Below are positions 47,801 through 53,204 of a stretch of 64,000 nucleotides of DNA, one piece after another. Both the position numbers and the translations under genes were made by a program. Origin of the DNA: Aplectana chamaeleonis (taxonomy: Eukaryota > Nematoda > Chromadorea > Rhabditida > Cosmocercidae); contig JAPDOI010000209.1 of assembly GCA_029168955.1 (NCBI GenBank), positions 434,001 to 498,000 of the forward strand, in the 5' to 3' direction. Below the pieces are notes generated by a model that saw only the letters and a list, made by a program, of their open reading frames with translations, had not been told where the DNA came from and made no database searches. Position 1 is the first letter of the stretch; the number at the start of each line of letters is the position of its first letter.

Positions 47801-49483
47801 GTCGCCGATTCCGCGACTTCACAACACAACATCCATTTATACTCGCTGTGCGTAGCGGAGTTTCACGGCGACGCCACTCTGGAAGATCCCCAATCATTAG
47901 ATCGCGCCGCGCACTTTGAAAAGACCTTAGTCATCTTTCATAGTCCTCACCGCAAGCGGGGCACGCGCGTGACTTGCGAGTAGCGCGGTGGATTATGAAA
48001 GTTCTCACCTAGCGGCACGCGCACGACGCCCATCCAGCAGCGACATAGATCGCCATAGCGATTTCACCATTTAGATCGAAGCTCGCTTCTTTGTACAAGT
48101 ACACTCCAAAAAATAATCCTCGGACCATCCTACGCAACCGTATACGCAGATGCGAGGCCAGGGAGATTGTCCTTCGCGCGTCTTGTGCGTGGTGAGAAGT
48201 TTCATAGTCCACCGCTCAACCCGCGCGTTACGCGCTTGCGGTTAGGACTATGAAAGATGCCCAACAGCTTGGCGCAGCTTTTGGTCGCATTTTTCTATGT
48301 ATGACTGTTTCTTTCAAAATGCGTCAGCGCCACAGTGGTACCCGATAGTGTCAATTATCTGGCCATTCCAGCAGCGTCCCGCCATAGTATAACAAGGACA
48401 TAATGTGGAATAAGAAGAACAGATGTACACATTAATAGAGAACTATGGATTAGGAGAGAGAAGCAAAATGAACATCTTCAACAGTTTCCGATAAAATATC
48501 AATGCACTGTATGAAAATGAACCTGATCTGTCGATGTACAGATATCGAGCATGGTGCTTCTGTCAGCAACGTACCCAAAGTCGGCTTGTTTGAAGAAGCT
48601 CTCCCTGAAACAAGCGTTACCAGAGCGCTCCCATAGGAAGTGAGCGACATTGGACATATTGCGACACTTTACACAATGTGTGGACCTTACTCGTACCAAG
48701 CAGGTGGTAAAGTTCAATCGGCCCCATATGCGAAATTTTCCCAACAGCAATTTATTGTTGTCTGCGAAGTCATTTATCCTTTAGTTTCGAGTCAAATTTA
48801 CTCTGTTCCCTCGCGCGCTTGTGCGGAGCGAATGTAGAGACAGCGACAAAGTGTGGGAAGAAGGAGACGCAGCGTACGCGCGCCGACGCACGCGGAGAAC
48901 GGAAATAAATCACACTCGGGAACAGAGGATATACATAGTCAGTTGTGAAGCAAGAAGCCACACCATTCATATTGCTGAGGCAGCATAAAGGGCTGATCCA
49001 AAGCTAGCGAAGCCCAAGCTGTGCGCTCCATTTTGATCCAACATAAGATCTGTTAGGTTTTATTCACACCTATCGAAGGAAGTGCACGAACTGTATATCT
49101 TCTCCACCCTCACCTCTTCCTCGATGAAGAGCACTTTGGAACGCTAAGTTGAGCCGAATAACTGTTCTCATACGAGCAGTTCTTTTCGTATCCCCAACAG
49201 CGGCCATTCTGCAGAGTGCCTTTCTGAATAGAGCACTTGTATTAATATATTAGTAGCTCTTACACCTGCATCTGGCCAAGAATTGACCGGACAGTACAGG
49301 TCATCGGCGGTAGCCTACAAAAGACTTCCTTACATCAATAGTACAGCTGTTTGCCATACATCTATCCTTCAAAGTTGCGTCATTCCTGATTGTGTACTTC
49401 GAAAGCTTTGGGGGCAGATTGAGGTCGCTAAGCCAGTCACTCGTGACAGCGAACGGGAACGTCACTAGCGCCACCAATAGCAT
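11720..49483 (-). CDS. eogt: EGF domain-specific O-linked GlcNAc transferase (EOGT), complete, 13 exons
   Basis: EOGT moves GlcNAc from UDP-GlcNAc to Ser/Thr of folded EGF repeats in the ER lumen (glycosyltransferase family 61). I assembled it from GT-AG exons: 49483-49334, 49223-49114, 48604-48523, 46479-46382, 46313-46206, 46134-45948, 44499-44308, 44251-44096, 19542-19484, 19421-19302, 14759-14678, 14623-14510, 11806-11720. All phases agree, and the total is 1545 nt (514 aa plus stop; human EOGT is 527 aa). Family landmarks appear in order: signal peptide, CWGYEK, QADFGY (95-98), [35 protein letters not shown], the signature [16 protein letters not shown] (400-415), LARLRGV, DGHHP, and a C-terminal LEEL. 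The gene covers 37.8 kb because introns 8, 10 and 12 are inflated by repeats. Start: first ATG after an in-frame TGA, followed directly by a hydrophobic leader. The family call is near certain; exact exon edges are read by eye. Confidence 0.95.
12177..12250 (-). repeat. tRNA-derived fragment (SINE-like)
   Basis: Read on the minus strand it contains GGGTTCGATTCC, a good B box with a partly paired T stem, preceded by a D-arm-like CAGTCTGACACTCTCGCC. The acceptor stem does not pair, so it is not a working tRNA gene. It lies in EOGT intron 12. Confidence 0.45.
12827..13286. mobile_element. TTAA-flanked foldback MITE, TTAAAGGCATCG family (B1)
   Basis: TTAAAGGCATCGTACGCGCT at the left is matched by AGCGCGTACGATGCCTTTAA at the right. 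The arms continue almost unbroken (GAAAACCACTCACCGTTTT, AACGTGGGTAGAGTTT, GGCCGGCCTTCCGACAGCCA). TTAA on both sides looks like a piggyBac-type target site. Confidence 0.8.
13640..14350. repeat. Diverged repeat, no gene seen
   Basis: Phrases such as TCAAAAATCGATAAGCGAACC and TTCGTGTTAAGCATTC resemble 60.9-61.4 kb (TCAAAAATCGATCAACGGACC, TTCGTGTTCAGCACTCC). It looks like an old interspersed element. No splice-supported exon was found here. Confidence 0.4.
14510..14759 (-). CDS. eogt: EOGT exons 11-12
   Basis: Exon 11 (14759-14678) opens YNCGDRNCY and [12 protein letters not shown], matching [23 protein letters not shown] in human EOGT. Exon 12 (14623-14510) encodes [20 protein letters not shown], matching GHHPTLGEHPKFTNYSFD. 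The separating intron is 54 nt with a TTTAG acceptor. Exon 12 ends AAAATG before GTGAGT. Confidence 0.94.
14760..16620. other. EOGT intron 10, unannotated part
   Basis: No repeat with clear ends was seen at 14.8-16.2 kb. At 16200-16310 (-) an acceptor-like TTTCCAG leads into a 37-codon frame with protein-like composition (ending MGCWSQ and a stop); it fits neither EOGT nor any family I know. Confidence 0.3.
16627..17121. mobile_element. TTAAAGGCAGTG MITE (A1)
   Basis: The left end TTAAAGGCAGTGTTCACGAT and right end ATCGTGAACACTGTCTTCAA are inverse repeats. The interior contains GTTTCCGAGTCCTTTACTC and GGCGAGAAACGCACTAAA, seen again inverted at 31.1-31.2 kb (A5). Confidence 0.78.
17553..17705. 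repeat. Hairpin with GCGCAAACTCGGTGCA arms, copy 1
   Basis: ATAACATTGGCATGGATCCTG and GTTGGCGCAAACTCGGTGCA have inverse partners in TGCACCGAGTTTGCGCCAAC and CAGGATTCATGCGGACGTTAT. Related hairpins lie at 20767-20903 and 49776-49931. Confidence 0.68.
18557..19012. mobile_element. TTAAAGGCAGCG MITE (A2)
   Basis: It starts TTAAAGGCAGCGTTCACGAT and ends ATCGTGAACACTGCCTTTGAA. Its interior (GCCCCAGACACGCCTGGTGC, GGGCACCAGATCTTC) is the inverse of element A4 at 31253-31681, so the two are sister copies 12 kb apart in opposite orientation. Confidence 0.78.
19302..19542 (-). CDS. eogt: EOGT exons 9-10 with the HGAG signature
   Basis: Exon 9 (19542-19484) encodes [19 protein letters not shown]. After a 62-nt intron, exon 10 (19421-19302) encodes [19 protein letters not shown] followed by [15 protein letters not shown], the most conserved block of the family and part of the donor-sugar site by homology. 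The exon 9/10 junction is GG|A (Gly), and exon 10 ends CT before GTGAGT, completed to Leu by exon 11. Confidence 0.95.
20330..20740. repeat. Minisatellite, TTTCGAATGATCGACTTTTCGA unit
   Basis: About ten imperfect copies of a 35-40 bp unit, each with TTTTCGAATGATCGACTT followed by TCGA(T/C)TTA(G/T)CCG or AAGTCGAAAA. TCGA half-sites on both strands make it locally self-complementary. The Lys/Arg/Ser-rich ORFs across it are by-products. Confidence 0.85.
20767..20903. repeat. Hairpin of the same type, copy 2
   Basis: CACGGATCGCACTGATACTTT pairs with the inverse at about 20883-20903, and GACGGTTGATGCAAATTCGG with CTGAGTTTGCGCCAACCGTC. Confidence 0.62.
21258..21456. repeat. Foldback hairpin
   Basis: CATACTGTCCATATCGAGGTGAAG is matched inverted by CTTCACCCCAATATGGACAGTATG, and GATAATCGTGCTA by TAGCACGATTATC nearer the centre. 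Confidence 0.7.
22112..22514. mobile_element. TTAAAGACAGTG MITE (A3)
   Basis: The ends are TTTAAAGACAGTGTTCACGAT and ATCGTGAACACTCCCTTCAA. The interior AATGTGAAACACTATGCTGG is nearly the same as in A7 at 57.38 kb, which defines a subfamily. Confidence 0.75.
23300..23760. repeat. Dispersed repeat shared with 0.84-1.25 kb and 55.0-55.4 kb
   Basis: Shared words include GTGGAAATACG(T/C)AACC, TTGCCGTAGACTGTATG, a GAAAAAA...AACATGG block and CTTTGTTATTGATAATGT-like text. A related start (GTTCTCTGAGCCAATTTCCG) recurs at about 60.4 kb. Confidence 0.55.
24410..25830. repeat. Minisatellite arms in inverted orientation (GCGATCCGCCCGC)
   Basis: The left arm (24420-24720) repeats AGCGATCCGCCCGC; the right arm (25583-25815) repeats its inverse, GCGGGCGGATCGCTGG, in about 21-bp units. 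A TIR element (24868-25441) lies between them. The long ORFs here (for example 127 codons) are periodic translations of the repeat. Confidence 0.8.
24868..25441. mobile_element. TIR element between the minisatellite arms
   Basis: The left end TTAAGGCCCCGGTCAGACTT is matched by GACTATGACGGGGGCCTAA at the right. Inside, ACTGAGTCCGA-type short repeats occur in both orientations. No transposase. Confidence 0.6.
25965..26100 (+). CDS. Nested membrane gene, first exon found
   Basis: It follows CTTTTTTCAG and ends ACAG before GTAATTG, in phase 1. The frame has 45 codons and no stop, including an acidic, Ser-rich stretch. The ATG at 26043 would begin [13 protein letters not shown]. Because the exon opens in phase 0 without an upstream ATG, a trans-spliced leader or a more distal exon is needed. 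Confidence 0.6.
25965..43163 (+). CDS. Four-helix membrane protein gene nested in EOGT intron 8
   Basis: Seven exons with matching phases: 25965-26100, 28386-28468, 28547-28639, 29098-29232, 37032-37215, 37800-37909, 43053-43163 (TAA). With the ATG at 26043 the product is 257 aa. The first exon is open 26 codons further upstream, and no in-frame ATG lies before its acceptor, so either the message is trans-spliced here or earlier exons exist. Predicted helices: about 63-88, 93-115, 124-148 and 171-196. Both tails are polar; the C-tail is acidic and Ser/Thr rich, ending TRTQQV. AATAAA lies 163 nt past the stop. I do not recognise the family; the helix count suggests a small tetraspan protein. 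The second exon and the 78-nt intron after it (donor GTTGGT) are the weakest parts. It is transcribed opposite to EOGT. Confidence 0.78.
26134..27994. mobile_element. TTAAAGGCATCG MITE (B5) with an inner insertion
   Basis: The left end TTAAAGGCATCGTTCGCGC and right end GCGTACGGTGCCTTTAA belong to the B family. The terminal parts match copy B3 in inverse order, but the element is about 1.4 kb longer. The middle (about 26.4-27.75 kb) includes a GC-rich block with repeated GGCTGGC and looks inserted. It lies in the first intron of the nested membrane gene. Confidence 0.6.
27991..28336. mobile_element. TTAAAGGCATCG MITE (B2)
   Basis: It starts TTAAAGGCATCGTGCGCGC and ends GCGCGAACGATGTCTTT. It abuts B5 so that both share TTTAAA, and it ends 49 bp before the nested gene's second exon. 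The interior resembles copy B4 (AAACGAAACTGTTGAAAAGG). Confidence 0.7.
28386..28639 (+). CDS. Nested membrane gene, exons 2-3, start of TM1
   Basis: The 28386-28468 exon joins the previous exon in phase 1 (G|TT) and encodes a cytosolic segment. The 28547-28639 exon follows a pyrimidine tract ending CATTTCAG and encodes [19 protein letters not shown], the first half of helix 1, ending GTG before GTAGGC. The frame also stays open through the short intron, so retention cannot be excluded. Confidence 0.62.
28768..29043 (+). other. 91-codon ORF within an intron of the nested gene
   Basis: It starts with a real ATG and lies between nested-gene exons 3 and 4. The composition is protein-like, with a charged C-terminal helix ([16 protein letters not shown]). 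There is no splice or homology support. It could be chance, an alternative product, or a decayed insertion. Confidence 0.15.
29098..29232 (+). CDS. Nested membrane gene, exon 4, TM1-TM2
   Basis: It follows CATTTCAG and has 45 codons in phase 0. It encodes [16 protein letters not shown] (end of helix 1 plus a short loop), then a long hydrophobic run ending IFIFCKCRP (helix 2, with a likely palmitoylatable Cys-x-Cys). It ends TGGCTG before GTGAGTC. The next intron is 7.8 kb. Confidence 0.82.
29681..30166. mobile_element. TTAAAGGCATCG MITE (B3)
   Basis: The ends are TTAAAGGCATCGTACGCGC and GCGCGAACGATGCCTTT. A lone left end of the A family (GGCAGTGTTCACGATGA, 29639-29655) lies just upstream, so two families have inserted side by side in the 7.8-kb intron of the nested gene. 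Confidence 0.75.
30744..31258. mobile_element. TTAAAGGCAGTG MITE (A5), rearranged left end
   Basis: The right end ATCGTGAACACTGCCTTTAA is intact, and the body is the inverse of A1. The left end is disturbed: a short duplicated text (TTTAAAGGCACTGTTCC...TTCTATGTATGT) occurs twice at 30678-30780 before GTTCACGATAATCTTCG. Confidence 0.65.
31253..31681. mobile_element. TTAAAGGCAGTG MITE (A4)
   Basis: It shares its left TTTAAA with the end of A5, giving a head-to-head pair (TGCCTTTAAAGGCA). The body is the inverse of A2. It ends ATCGTGAACGCTGCCTTTAA. Confidence 0.75.
32001..32781 (+). CDS. Candidate three-exon gene nested inside the nested gene (182 aa)
   Basis: Exons 32001-32210, 32281-32373 and 32536-32781 are all phase 0, with introns of 70 and 162 nt ending CTTGCAG and CACTACAG. 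An acceptor-like CTTCCTAGCAG lies 28 nt before the ATG, as in trans-spliced nematode genes. The product starts [16 protein letters not shown] (basic), lacks a clear signal peptide or TM helix, and has a Cys-rich C-terminal third (spacing C-x7-C-x7-C, then a CC pair). I do not recognise it. The coherent phases argue for a gene; the first donor (GTGCCA) is weak, and a repeat-derived ORF set remains possible. It lies in the 7.8-kb intron between helices 2 and 3 of the membrane gene. Confidence 0.42.
33343..34814 (-). mobile_element. Penelope-like element, 5'-truncated, GIY-YIG ORF
   Basis: A 381-codon ORF (34814-33669) encodes the C-terminal part of a reverse transcriptase ([50 protein letters not shown]), followed by [12 protein letters not shown] and a GIY-YIG endonuclease at about residues 265-335 (GVVYLIS ... 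[10 protein letters not shown]). The catalytic YVDD region expected just before CSTQ is gone: a 48-bp segment (34646-34693), inverted relative to an identical stretch at 33351-33398 beyond the ORF end, is joined there. So the RT is inactive while the endonuclease frame is intact. It lies inside the 7.8-kb intron of the nested membrane gene. Confidence 0.85.
35558..36018. mobile_element. TTAAAGGCATCG MITE (B4)
   Basis: The element runs from TTAAAGGCATCGTACGCGC to GCGCGAACGATGCCTTTAA. TTAA is present on both sides. Its interior (TAGATGACTGGTGAGAATTG) is shared with B3 and B5. Confidence 0.78.
36590..36690 (-). repeat. tRNA-derived SINE-like sequence
   Basis: On the minus strand: GCCAGTTGGCGCAGGAGCG (A-box-like), an anticodon arm with a 5-bp stem and loop GTGTGAA, AGTTCGAATCC (B box), then a run of seven T. 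The T stem and acceptor stem do not pair, so it is a degenerate tRNA relic, possibly still an internal pol III promoter. Confidence 0.5.
37032..37909 (+). CDS. Nested membrane gene, exons 5-6, TM3-TM4
   Basis: Exon 5 (37032-37215) follows CTTTCAG. It encodes helix 3 ([20 protein letters not shown]), a charged loop with [16 protein letters not shown], and the start of helix 4. Exon 6 (37800-37909) completes an Ala codon across the junction and encodes the rest of helix 4 plus a cytosolic segment rich in Glu and Ser. It ends CATCAG before GTGAGA. Confidence 0.82.
38096..38365. mobile_element. Near-perfect palindromic MITE in nested-gene intron
   Basis: CATACAGTTCACCTCCGCACTG and CAAGGTGCACGCTGATTGCG are mirrored by CGCAATCAGCGTGCACTTTG and CAGTGCGGAGGTGAACTGTATG. 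The centre carries GGGATCACCCGGGC twice and its inverse. Its length and near-identity suggest recent activity. Confidence 0.8.
38765..39085. repeat. About 120-bp tandem repeat, three units
   Basis: GCATTTGGTGCAAAAA...CGAAAAATCGATATTATTGAT recurs at about 38780, 38895 and 39020. The units end in AT-rich CGATATTTATCGATAATGACTGATGAG-like text. It lies in the last intron of the nested gene. Confidence 0.6.
40108..40200. repeat. Short foldback hairpin
   Basis: AGCAGCGCTCCCTCTGCATCTC pairs with the inverse GAGACGCAGAGGGAACGCTGCT; the centre is about 40 bp with AGATGCTGCGTC. Confidence 0.65.
40224..40440. repeat. Repeat shared in inverse orientation with 48.77-48.95 kb
   Basis: ATCCGCTGTTTTCGAGTGTGA, CGTACGCTGCGTCTCCTTCT and CGCTCCGCACAAGCGCGCG are found inverted at 48775-48945, inside EOGT intron 2. 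Related text occurs near 21.0, 23.15 and 41.0 kb. Confidence 0.6.
43053..43163 (+). CDS. Nested membrane gene, last exon
   Basis: After CTCATTTCAG the frame gives [20 protein letters not shown], a 16-residue Ser/Thr/Gln-rich end, then TAA. The phase matches exon 6. A second frame is open longer across this interval, but it does not fit the phase or the stop position expected with the nearby AATAAA. Confidence 0.75.
   Translation, partial: KILVPIELRQVRDISDDETENASIGVQTSGTRTQQV
43326..43331 (+). terminator. Poly(A) signal of the nested membrane gene
   Basis: A canonical AATAAA lies 163 nt after the TAA at 43161-43163 and is followed by AT-rich sequence. It is the first such signal downstream, which supports this as the 3' end of the nested gene. 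Confidence 0.6.
43613..43898. mobile_element. Palindromic MITE near the nested gene's 3' end
   Basis: ACTGTTTATCTTGAATTGC, CAATAGTCCTCTAAT, GTACCGTAG and CGCGTTCTCGGCAGA are mirrored by TCTGCCGAGAACGCG, CTACGGTAC, ATTAGAGGACTATTG and GCAATTCAAGATAAACAG. It lies between the nested gene's poly(A) signal and EOGT exon 8. Confidence 0.78.
44096..44499 (-). CDS. eogt: EOGT exons 7-8, upstream edge of the giant intron
   Basis: Exon 7 (44499-44308, 64 codons) reads WWDTFSGGF ... [16 protein letters not shown] ... [14 protein letters not shown]. Exon 8 (44251-44096, 52 codons) reads DGCYGSGL ... [13 protein letters not shown] ... [18 protein letters not shown]. The 56-nt intron between them starts GTAAGT and ends TTTAG. 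Exon 8 ends at GAG before GTTAGT; the next coding exon lies 24.55 kb away. Where human EOGT has Asp-Tyr-Asp after FT, this protein has Asn-Ser-Lys (272-274). Confidence 0.93.
45948..46479 (-). CDS. eogt: EOGT exons 4-6
   Basis: Exon 4 (46479-46382) holds [15 protein letters not shown], matching the CSRYLQYCRATN segment of the human enzyme. Exon 5 (46313-46206) has [10 protein letters not shown] and ends in a split Trp codon completed by exon 6. Exon 6 (46134-45948) has the conserved core [20 protein letters not shown]. The separating introns are about 68 and 71 nt. The exon 5 donor (GTCTGT) is weak, but it is the only site that keeps the frame and the Trp. Confidence 0.93.
46966..47657. mobile_element. 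GCTATTCA-CTCCTCAA MITE, copy 2
   Basis: The ends GCGCTATTCATACTCCTCAACG and CGTTGAAAAGTACGAATAGC are the same as those of 10121-10497. The interior repeats CTCTGCAGA and GTGACGCGC words, giving GC-rich mirrored ORFs on both strands. It lies in EOGT intron 3. Confidence 0.7.
47932..48259. mobile_element. MITE with CATCTTTCATAGTCC ends
   Basis: CATCTTTCATAGTCCTCACCGCAAGC is matched by GCTTGCGGTTAGGACTATGAAAGATG. A truncated copy starts at 50271 (GGCATCTTTCATAGTCCTCACC) and fades by about 50510. Confidence 0.75.
48523..49483 (-). CDS. eogt: EOGT exons 1-3: signal peptide and N-terminal Cys-rich part
   Basis: Exon 1 (49483-49334) encodes [15 protein letters not shown], a short leader suited to ER entry, then an LNLPP segment that aligns with the N-terminal LPEE region of animal EOGT. 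Exon 2 (49223-49114) carries CWGYEKNC, matching CWGYEKSC of human EOGT. Exon 3 (48604-48523) carries FFKQADFGY, matching FWKQADFGY. Junction phases are 0 then 2. Intron 2 contains a repeat also found near 40.3 kb. Confidence 0.92.
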
Positions 49484-49775
49484 CGTGGCATCGACTCCTA
49501 CAACTGTTCGGTCTCAGAGCCATCTTGAAATCAGTCTGTGCGAGAGCACACAAGGACATTACCAAATTCTTGCCAAAAAGTAGATACAAAGATTCCCTAC
49601 AACGGCATGCAGTCTGCGCAGAATCGTTGGCCGGTTCGGTGTATTTTTTCAAAGCATAAACGCAAAGAAACGCTGAAAGCGAGAAAACCTAGCCTGCGCG
49701 TTGCGGTATGGACCTATAGGAACGCAGACTGCTGGGAAACACTCCGAACCGACGAACAATGTCGACTGTATGAAG

Positions 49776-49931
49776 TACAGTCGGCACGGATGGTTTTGTA
49801 ACATTGCCTTTTTTTTATTGCGCGTTGGCGCGATCTTGGTGTGCACATGCTATAACATAGATACGTGCACCCAATTTGCGCCAGCGCACAAAATGAAGAA
49901 TGCAGTATCGATGCCATCCGCGCCGACTGTA
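49776..49931. repeat. Hairpin of the GCGCAAA-GTGCAC type, copy 3
   Basis: TACAGTCGGCACGGATGG pairs with CCATCCGCGCCGACTGTA; inside, GCGCGTTGGCGC...GTGCACATGC pairs with GTGCACCCAATTTGCGCCAGCGC. It lies 290 bp upstream of the EOGT start codon. Confidence 0.68.
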
Positions 49932-50889
49932 AGTAGTAAGATAGAGGCAGCAAAAAAAACGCGATTCACAAAGATACGCTCGCATTCTTAGGGGGTGCAT
50001 ATTGTCGAGCTCTGAAACACGGACCAGGACTATCATTCGAAATCCGCCAATTCAACGCTCAACTCAAATGGAAAAATAGCGAAAAATGAACTGCAGAATA
50101 CGGTCATACCTGAAGGATAGCGCTACACTATTCAGGAAAAAAAATTATACGCTATCTATCTCTCTGCTGCCAATTACGTATTCAAAACGATTCGCGAAGA
50201 GGCTTCTTTCCTACAGACGCTCTGATTACAAGGGACCAAAATGAAGACGGTACGCGAACTGTCTAGCTCTGGCATCTTTCATAGTCCTCACCGCAAGCCC
50301 GGCACGCGCGTGACGTGGGGGAAGCGCGGTGGACTAGGACAGCTCTCACCAAGCGTGTCGCCCATCCAGCACCGTCCAAACCGCCATGGTGGTTTCACCA
50401 TTTGAATCAATACTCGCTTCTCAGTCTAAGTCCATTCATACATAAATAGTTCTGGGACTATCCAACGCTACCATGTACGCAAATGCAAACCAGGAATTTC
50501 TGTACATGTCACAGTTGAGGCCCAACCTTAACCCGCACCACCCTGGCGCTGCCGCCGACAATACCATAGTTGTTCCCGGTCGCCGAGCGGCCGCTCGGCG
50601 GTGATGGTGTCATAAAAAGGAATAGATTTCCGGAGCCGGACGCATCAAATAGGTCGGTGCGAGTAGAACAAAATTAACTACGAGATATTGATGATCGGTA
50701 ATGTGGAGCATAGGGAAGCACAGTTAATCTAGTTGCGACTAATCTTGGACCATGAATTCATCGCTTACTCTCAATAATAATTCAGAAACACTGATTTGGT
50801 TGCACTTACCTGTTTGATTTGTGTCCTTTAAACTTCAGCCTCTAATTTGCGAATGAATAAGTAATTCGAATACGGCCGTTTAAAGAACT

Positions 50890-51349
50890 ATAGTTAGGTC
50901 CGTGGCCTGTCCTCAAGAAAAAACGTTTAAATCCAAACCGCGGCTGGCGCGGCGGTTTAAACCGCGGCTGGCGCGGCGGTTTAAATCTCAGAGCTTGAGA
51001 TTTAAACCGCCACGCCAGCCGCGGTTTGAACTTACACGTTCTTTCTTGAGGAGGCAGGCCACGGACCTAACCATACATACAGGCCATAAAACGGCCAATG
51101 TCTCACCGTCGACTGCGTACCACGCGCTGCGCGACCGCACGTGCGTCGGAAGCAGACGAGTTTTGGCCGCCGCGCGACGAGTTTTGGCCGCCGCGCGACG
51201 AGTTTGAGACGCGCGGCGGCCGAAACATCGCGCGGCGTCCAAAACTCGTCGCGCGGCGGCCAAAACCCTTCTGCTTCCGACGCGCGTGCGGTCGCGCAGC
51301 GCGTGGTACGCAGTCGACGGTGAGACATTGGCCGTTTTATGGCCTGTAT
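50890..51349. mobile_element. Two adjacent GC-rich palindromes
   Basis: The first (50890-51076) has GTTAGGTCCGTGGCCTG ends and CCGCGGCTGGCGCGGCGGTTTAAA repeats mirrored around AGAGCTTGAG. The second (about 51079-51349) begins TACAGGCCATAAAACGGCC and is mirrored through CGCGCGACGAGTTTTGG repeats. They touch each other. All ORFs across this block are strand-symmetric artefacts. Confidence 0.82.
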
Positions 51350-51730
51350 AATGACAGATCTCTTGGGAGATCATGAATCGCATTTTTCGAAGTGAATCGA
51401 CACAACCAAAAAACTATTCTCAGAAAAATGGAAACAAAATACATGTAATATGAAAGGCCTGAATCAATATACATGTAATATAAAGGCCATTGTATATTAC
51501 TTGCGTATTATCTCGACCGATGTATGTTACGTGATATATCGGCCCATCGCTAGCACGCCAAATATCCTTAGCAACTGAGGGCCCATGCTGAACACTTTCT
51601 CCACACCTGCACAGCATACGGGCCGTCCGACACCTTAGCGGCGACGGCAGGTCCATTGGATTAACATGGAACCGGGTGGCCCCTCGCACTGTCCGGTCCT
51701 TGATATCTCGCCCCTCATGGCTCGTTTCAA

Positions 51731-52702
51731 TCGTGGGGAGCAGGGATGAGCGGAATTCCGATGGTTTTTGGCCTTCCGATTTCCGAGAGAAGCCTAAAAC
51801 TGCGGAAAAATCGGAAACATCCACGAAAGCAGCCTTTTTTGTACACTTTGCCTTACAAAATTCCTAGGGGGTTATTTCGGGCGCTGAATTCGAATTAGAG
51901 GTTCGTCTTCGCTTTTAGCAAAGCCAGGGTTGATAGAAAATGGGTTTTTGACTTGGGTTAACCACCACCTTCGAACGCGAATTTACCACCAACCTTACGC
52001 GAGTAAACCACCAGGTTTGTGCGAGCTTACCAATCTTTCGATTCGAAAGGAGGACATCCAGGACGCCGTAGAAAGCGTGCAGGACTCCAATGAGATCGTG
52101 CAAGATGTGCGCGGACCCCAGTAGAAGTGTGCAGGATCTGTGCCGAACCTCAGTGGGAGTCTGCAGAATGTGAGCAGGACCCCAGTGGGAGTGTGCAGGA
52201 CTCGGGTGGGAGTGTGCAGAATGTGTGTGCCGGACCCCACTGGAAGTGTGCAGGGTGTGAGCAGGACTTCTCAAAGAAGTCCTACACGCTTTCCTCAACG
52301 TCCTGCGCAACTCCTGTGAAGTCCTGCACACACTCCCCGACGTCCTGCATACTCCCACTCAAGTCCTGAACGGAATGCTCGATCTCGTGCACACTCCCAG
52401 TGAAGTCTTGCAAACATTTGCCGACTCCTTGCACATTCCCAGAAATGTCCTGCGCAAATTCCATGACCCCTGCACAATCCCAGTGATCCCGCACACAATC
52501 TCCAGCTGCGTCAAAAGAGTATTTACATAGAAATTGTTCAATAAAGAGGGACAAGCCCAAGTTTTTTTTTTGGTGGGCACAGTTAAGAAGGAAGGGTTAA
52601 GAAATTCGCTGAACCCATTTTCGATTTCCGAAGGTTTTTGGCGTTCCGATTCCTGAATTCCCCAAATCATAAAAAAATTTCCGCTCATCCTTGGTGGGGA
52701 GG
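51731..52702. mobile_element. TIR element with an inverted minisatellite core
   Basis: The outer ends GGGGAGCAGGGATGAGCGGAA and TTCCGCTCATCCTTGGTGGGG are inverse repeats, followed by GATGGTTTTTGGCCTTCCGAT / ATTTCCGAAGGTTTTTGGCG text. The core has GTGTGCAGGA(C/A)-type units of 20-30 bp on one strand (52050-52260) and the inverse (GTCCTGCACAC) at 52290-52500. Cys/Ser/Arg-rich ORFs here are repeat translations. Confidence 0.78.
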
Positions 52703-52739
52703 GTCAGAGGGAGCGCCATGCAATATTTTTGAATCAAGC

Positions 52740-53204
52740 TTAAAGGCAGTGTTTACGCAAAAAAATCAGTAGTTATTTCCACAGAAACGTGAGCTTTGGG
52801 AGCTAACGATGAAAAAAGTGAAAGGAGAATCACGAAAAACCATCGGGGAAGTGGGTGAAATTCGCGTGGGCCAGTCAACCCATTGGGCCACCCTGCCTCC
52901 CATACTAATCCCATCTAAAGAAGCTTGAACACGTAAGCAGCCGGTCAGCAAAGATAATGGCTTCGATAAATAGTAGTGGATAAGGTGAATCATGTTATCA
53001 CATTTAAAGACTTCATTCCTTCAACCGGTCATTTTACATTCTCAAAAATATGACGTCACACAAGAGGTCCCGCTTAGGCGGAAAAGGGCGTTTTCTCGTC
53101 ACTTTCTGCAGTTCTTCCTGACGCTGCTGTCACAGTAAGCCTTTGACCTAACATAATCTGTAAGAAGCTGAACATCCAAGATTTATCGTGAACACTGTCT
53201 TTAA
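52740..53204. mobile_element. TTAAAGGCAGTG MITE (A6)
   Basis: TTAAAGGCAGTGTTTACG at the left and ATCGTGAACACTGTCTTTAA at the right, with TTAA at both boundaries. The interior differs from the other subfamilies. Confidence 0.72.

Noticed and set aside
50902..51383. Overlapping Arg/Ala-rich ORFs
   Set aside because: The palindromes make the two strands nearly the same, so the proteins are mirror artefacts.
51915..52688. Cys/Ser-rich ORFs resembling secreted proteins
   Set aside because: They follow the GTGTGCAGGA repeat unit; there are no splice sites or signal peptide logic.
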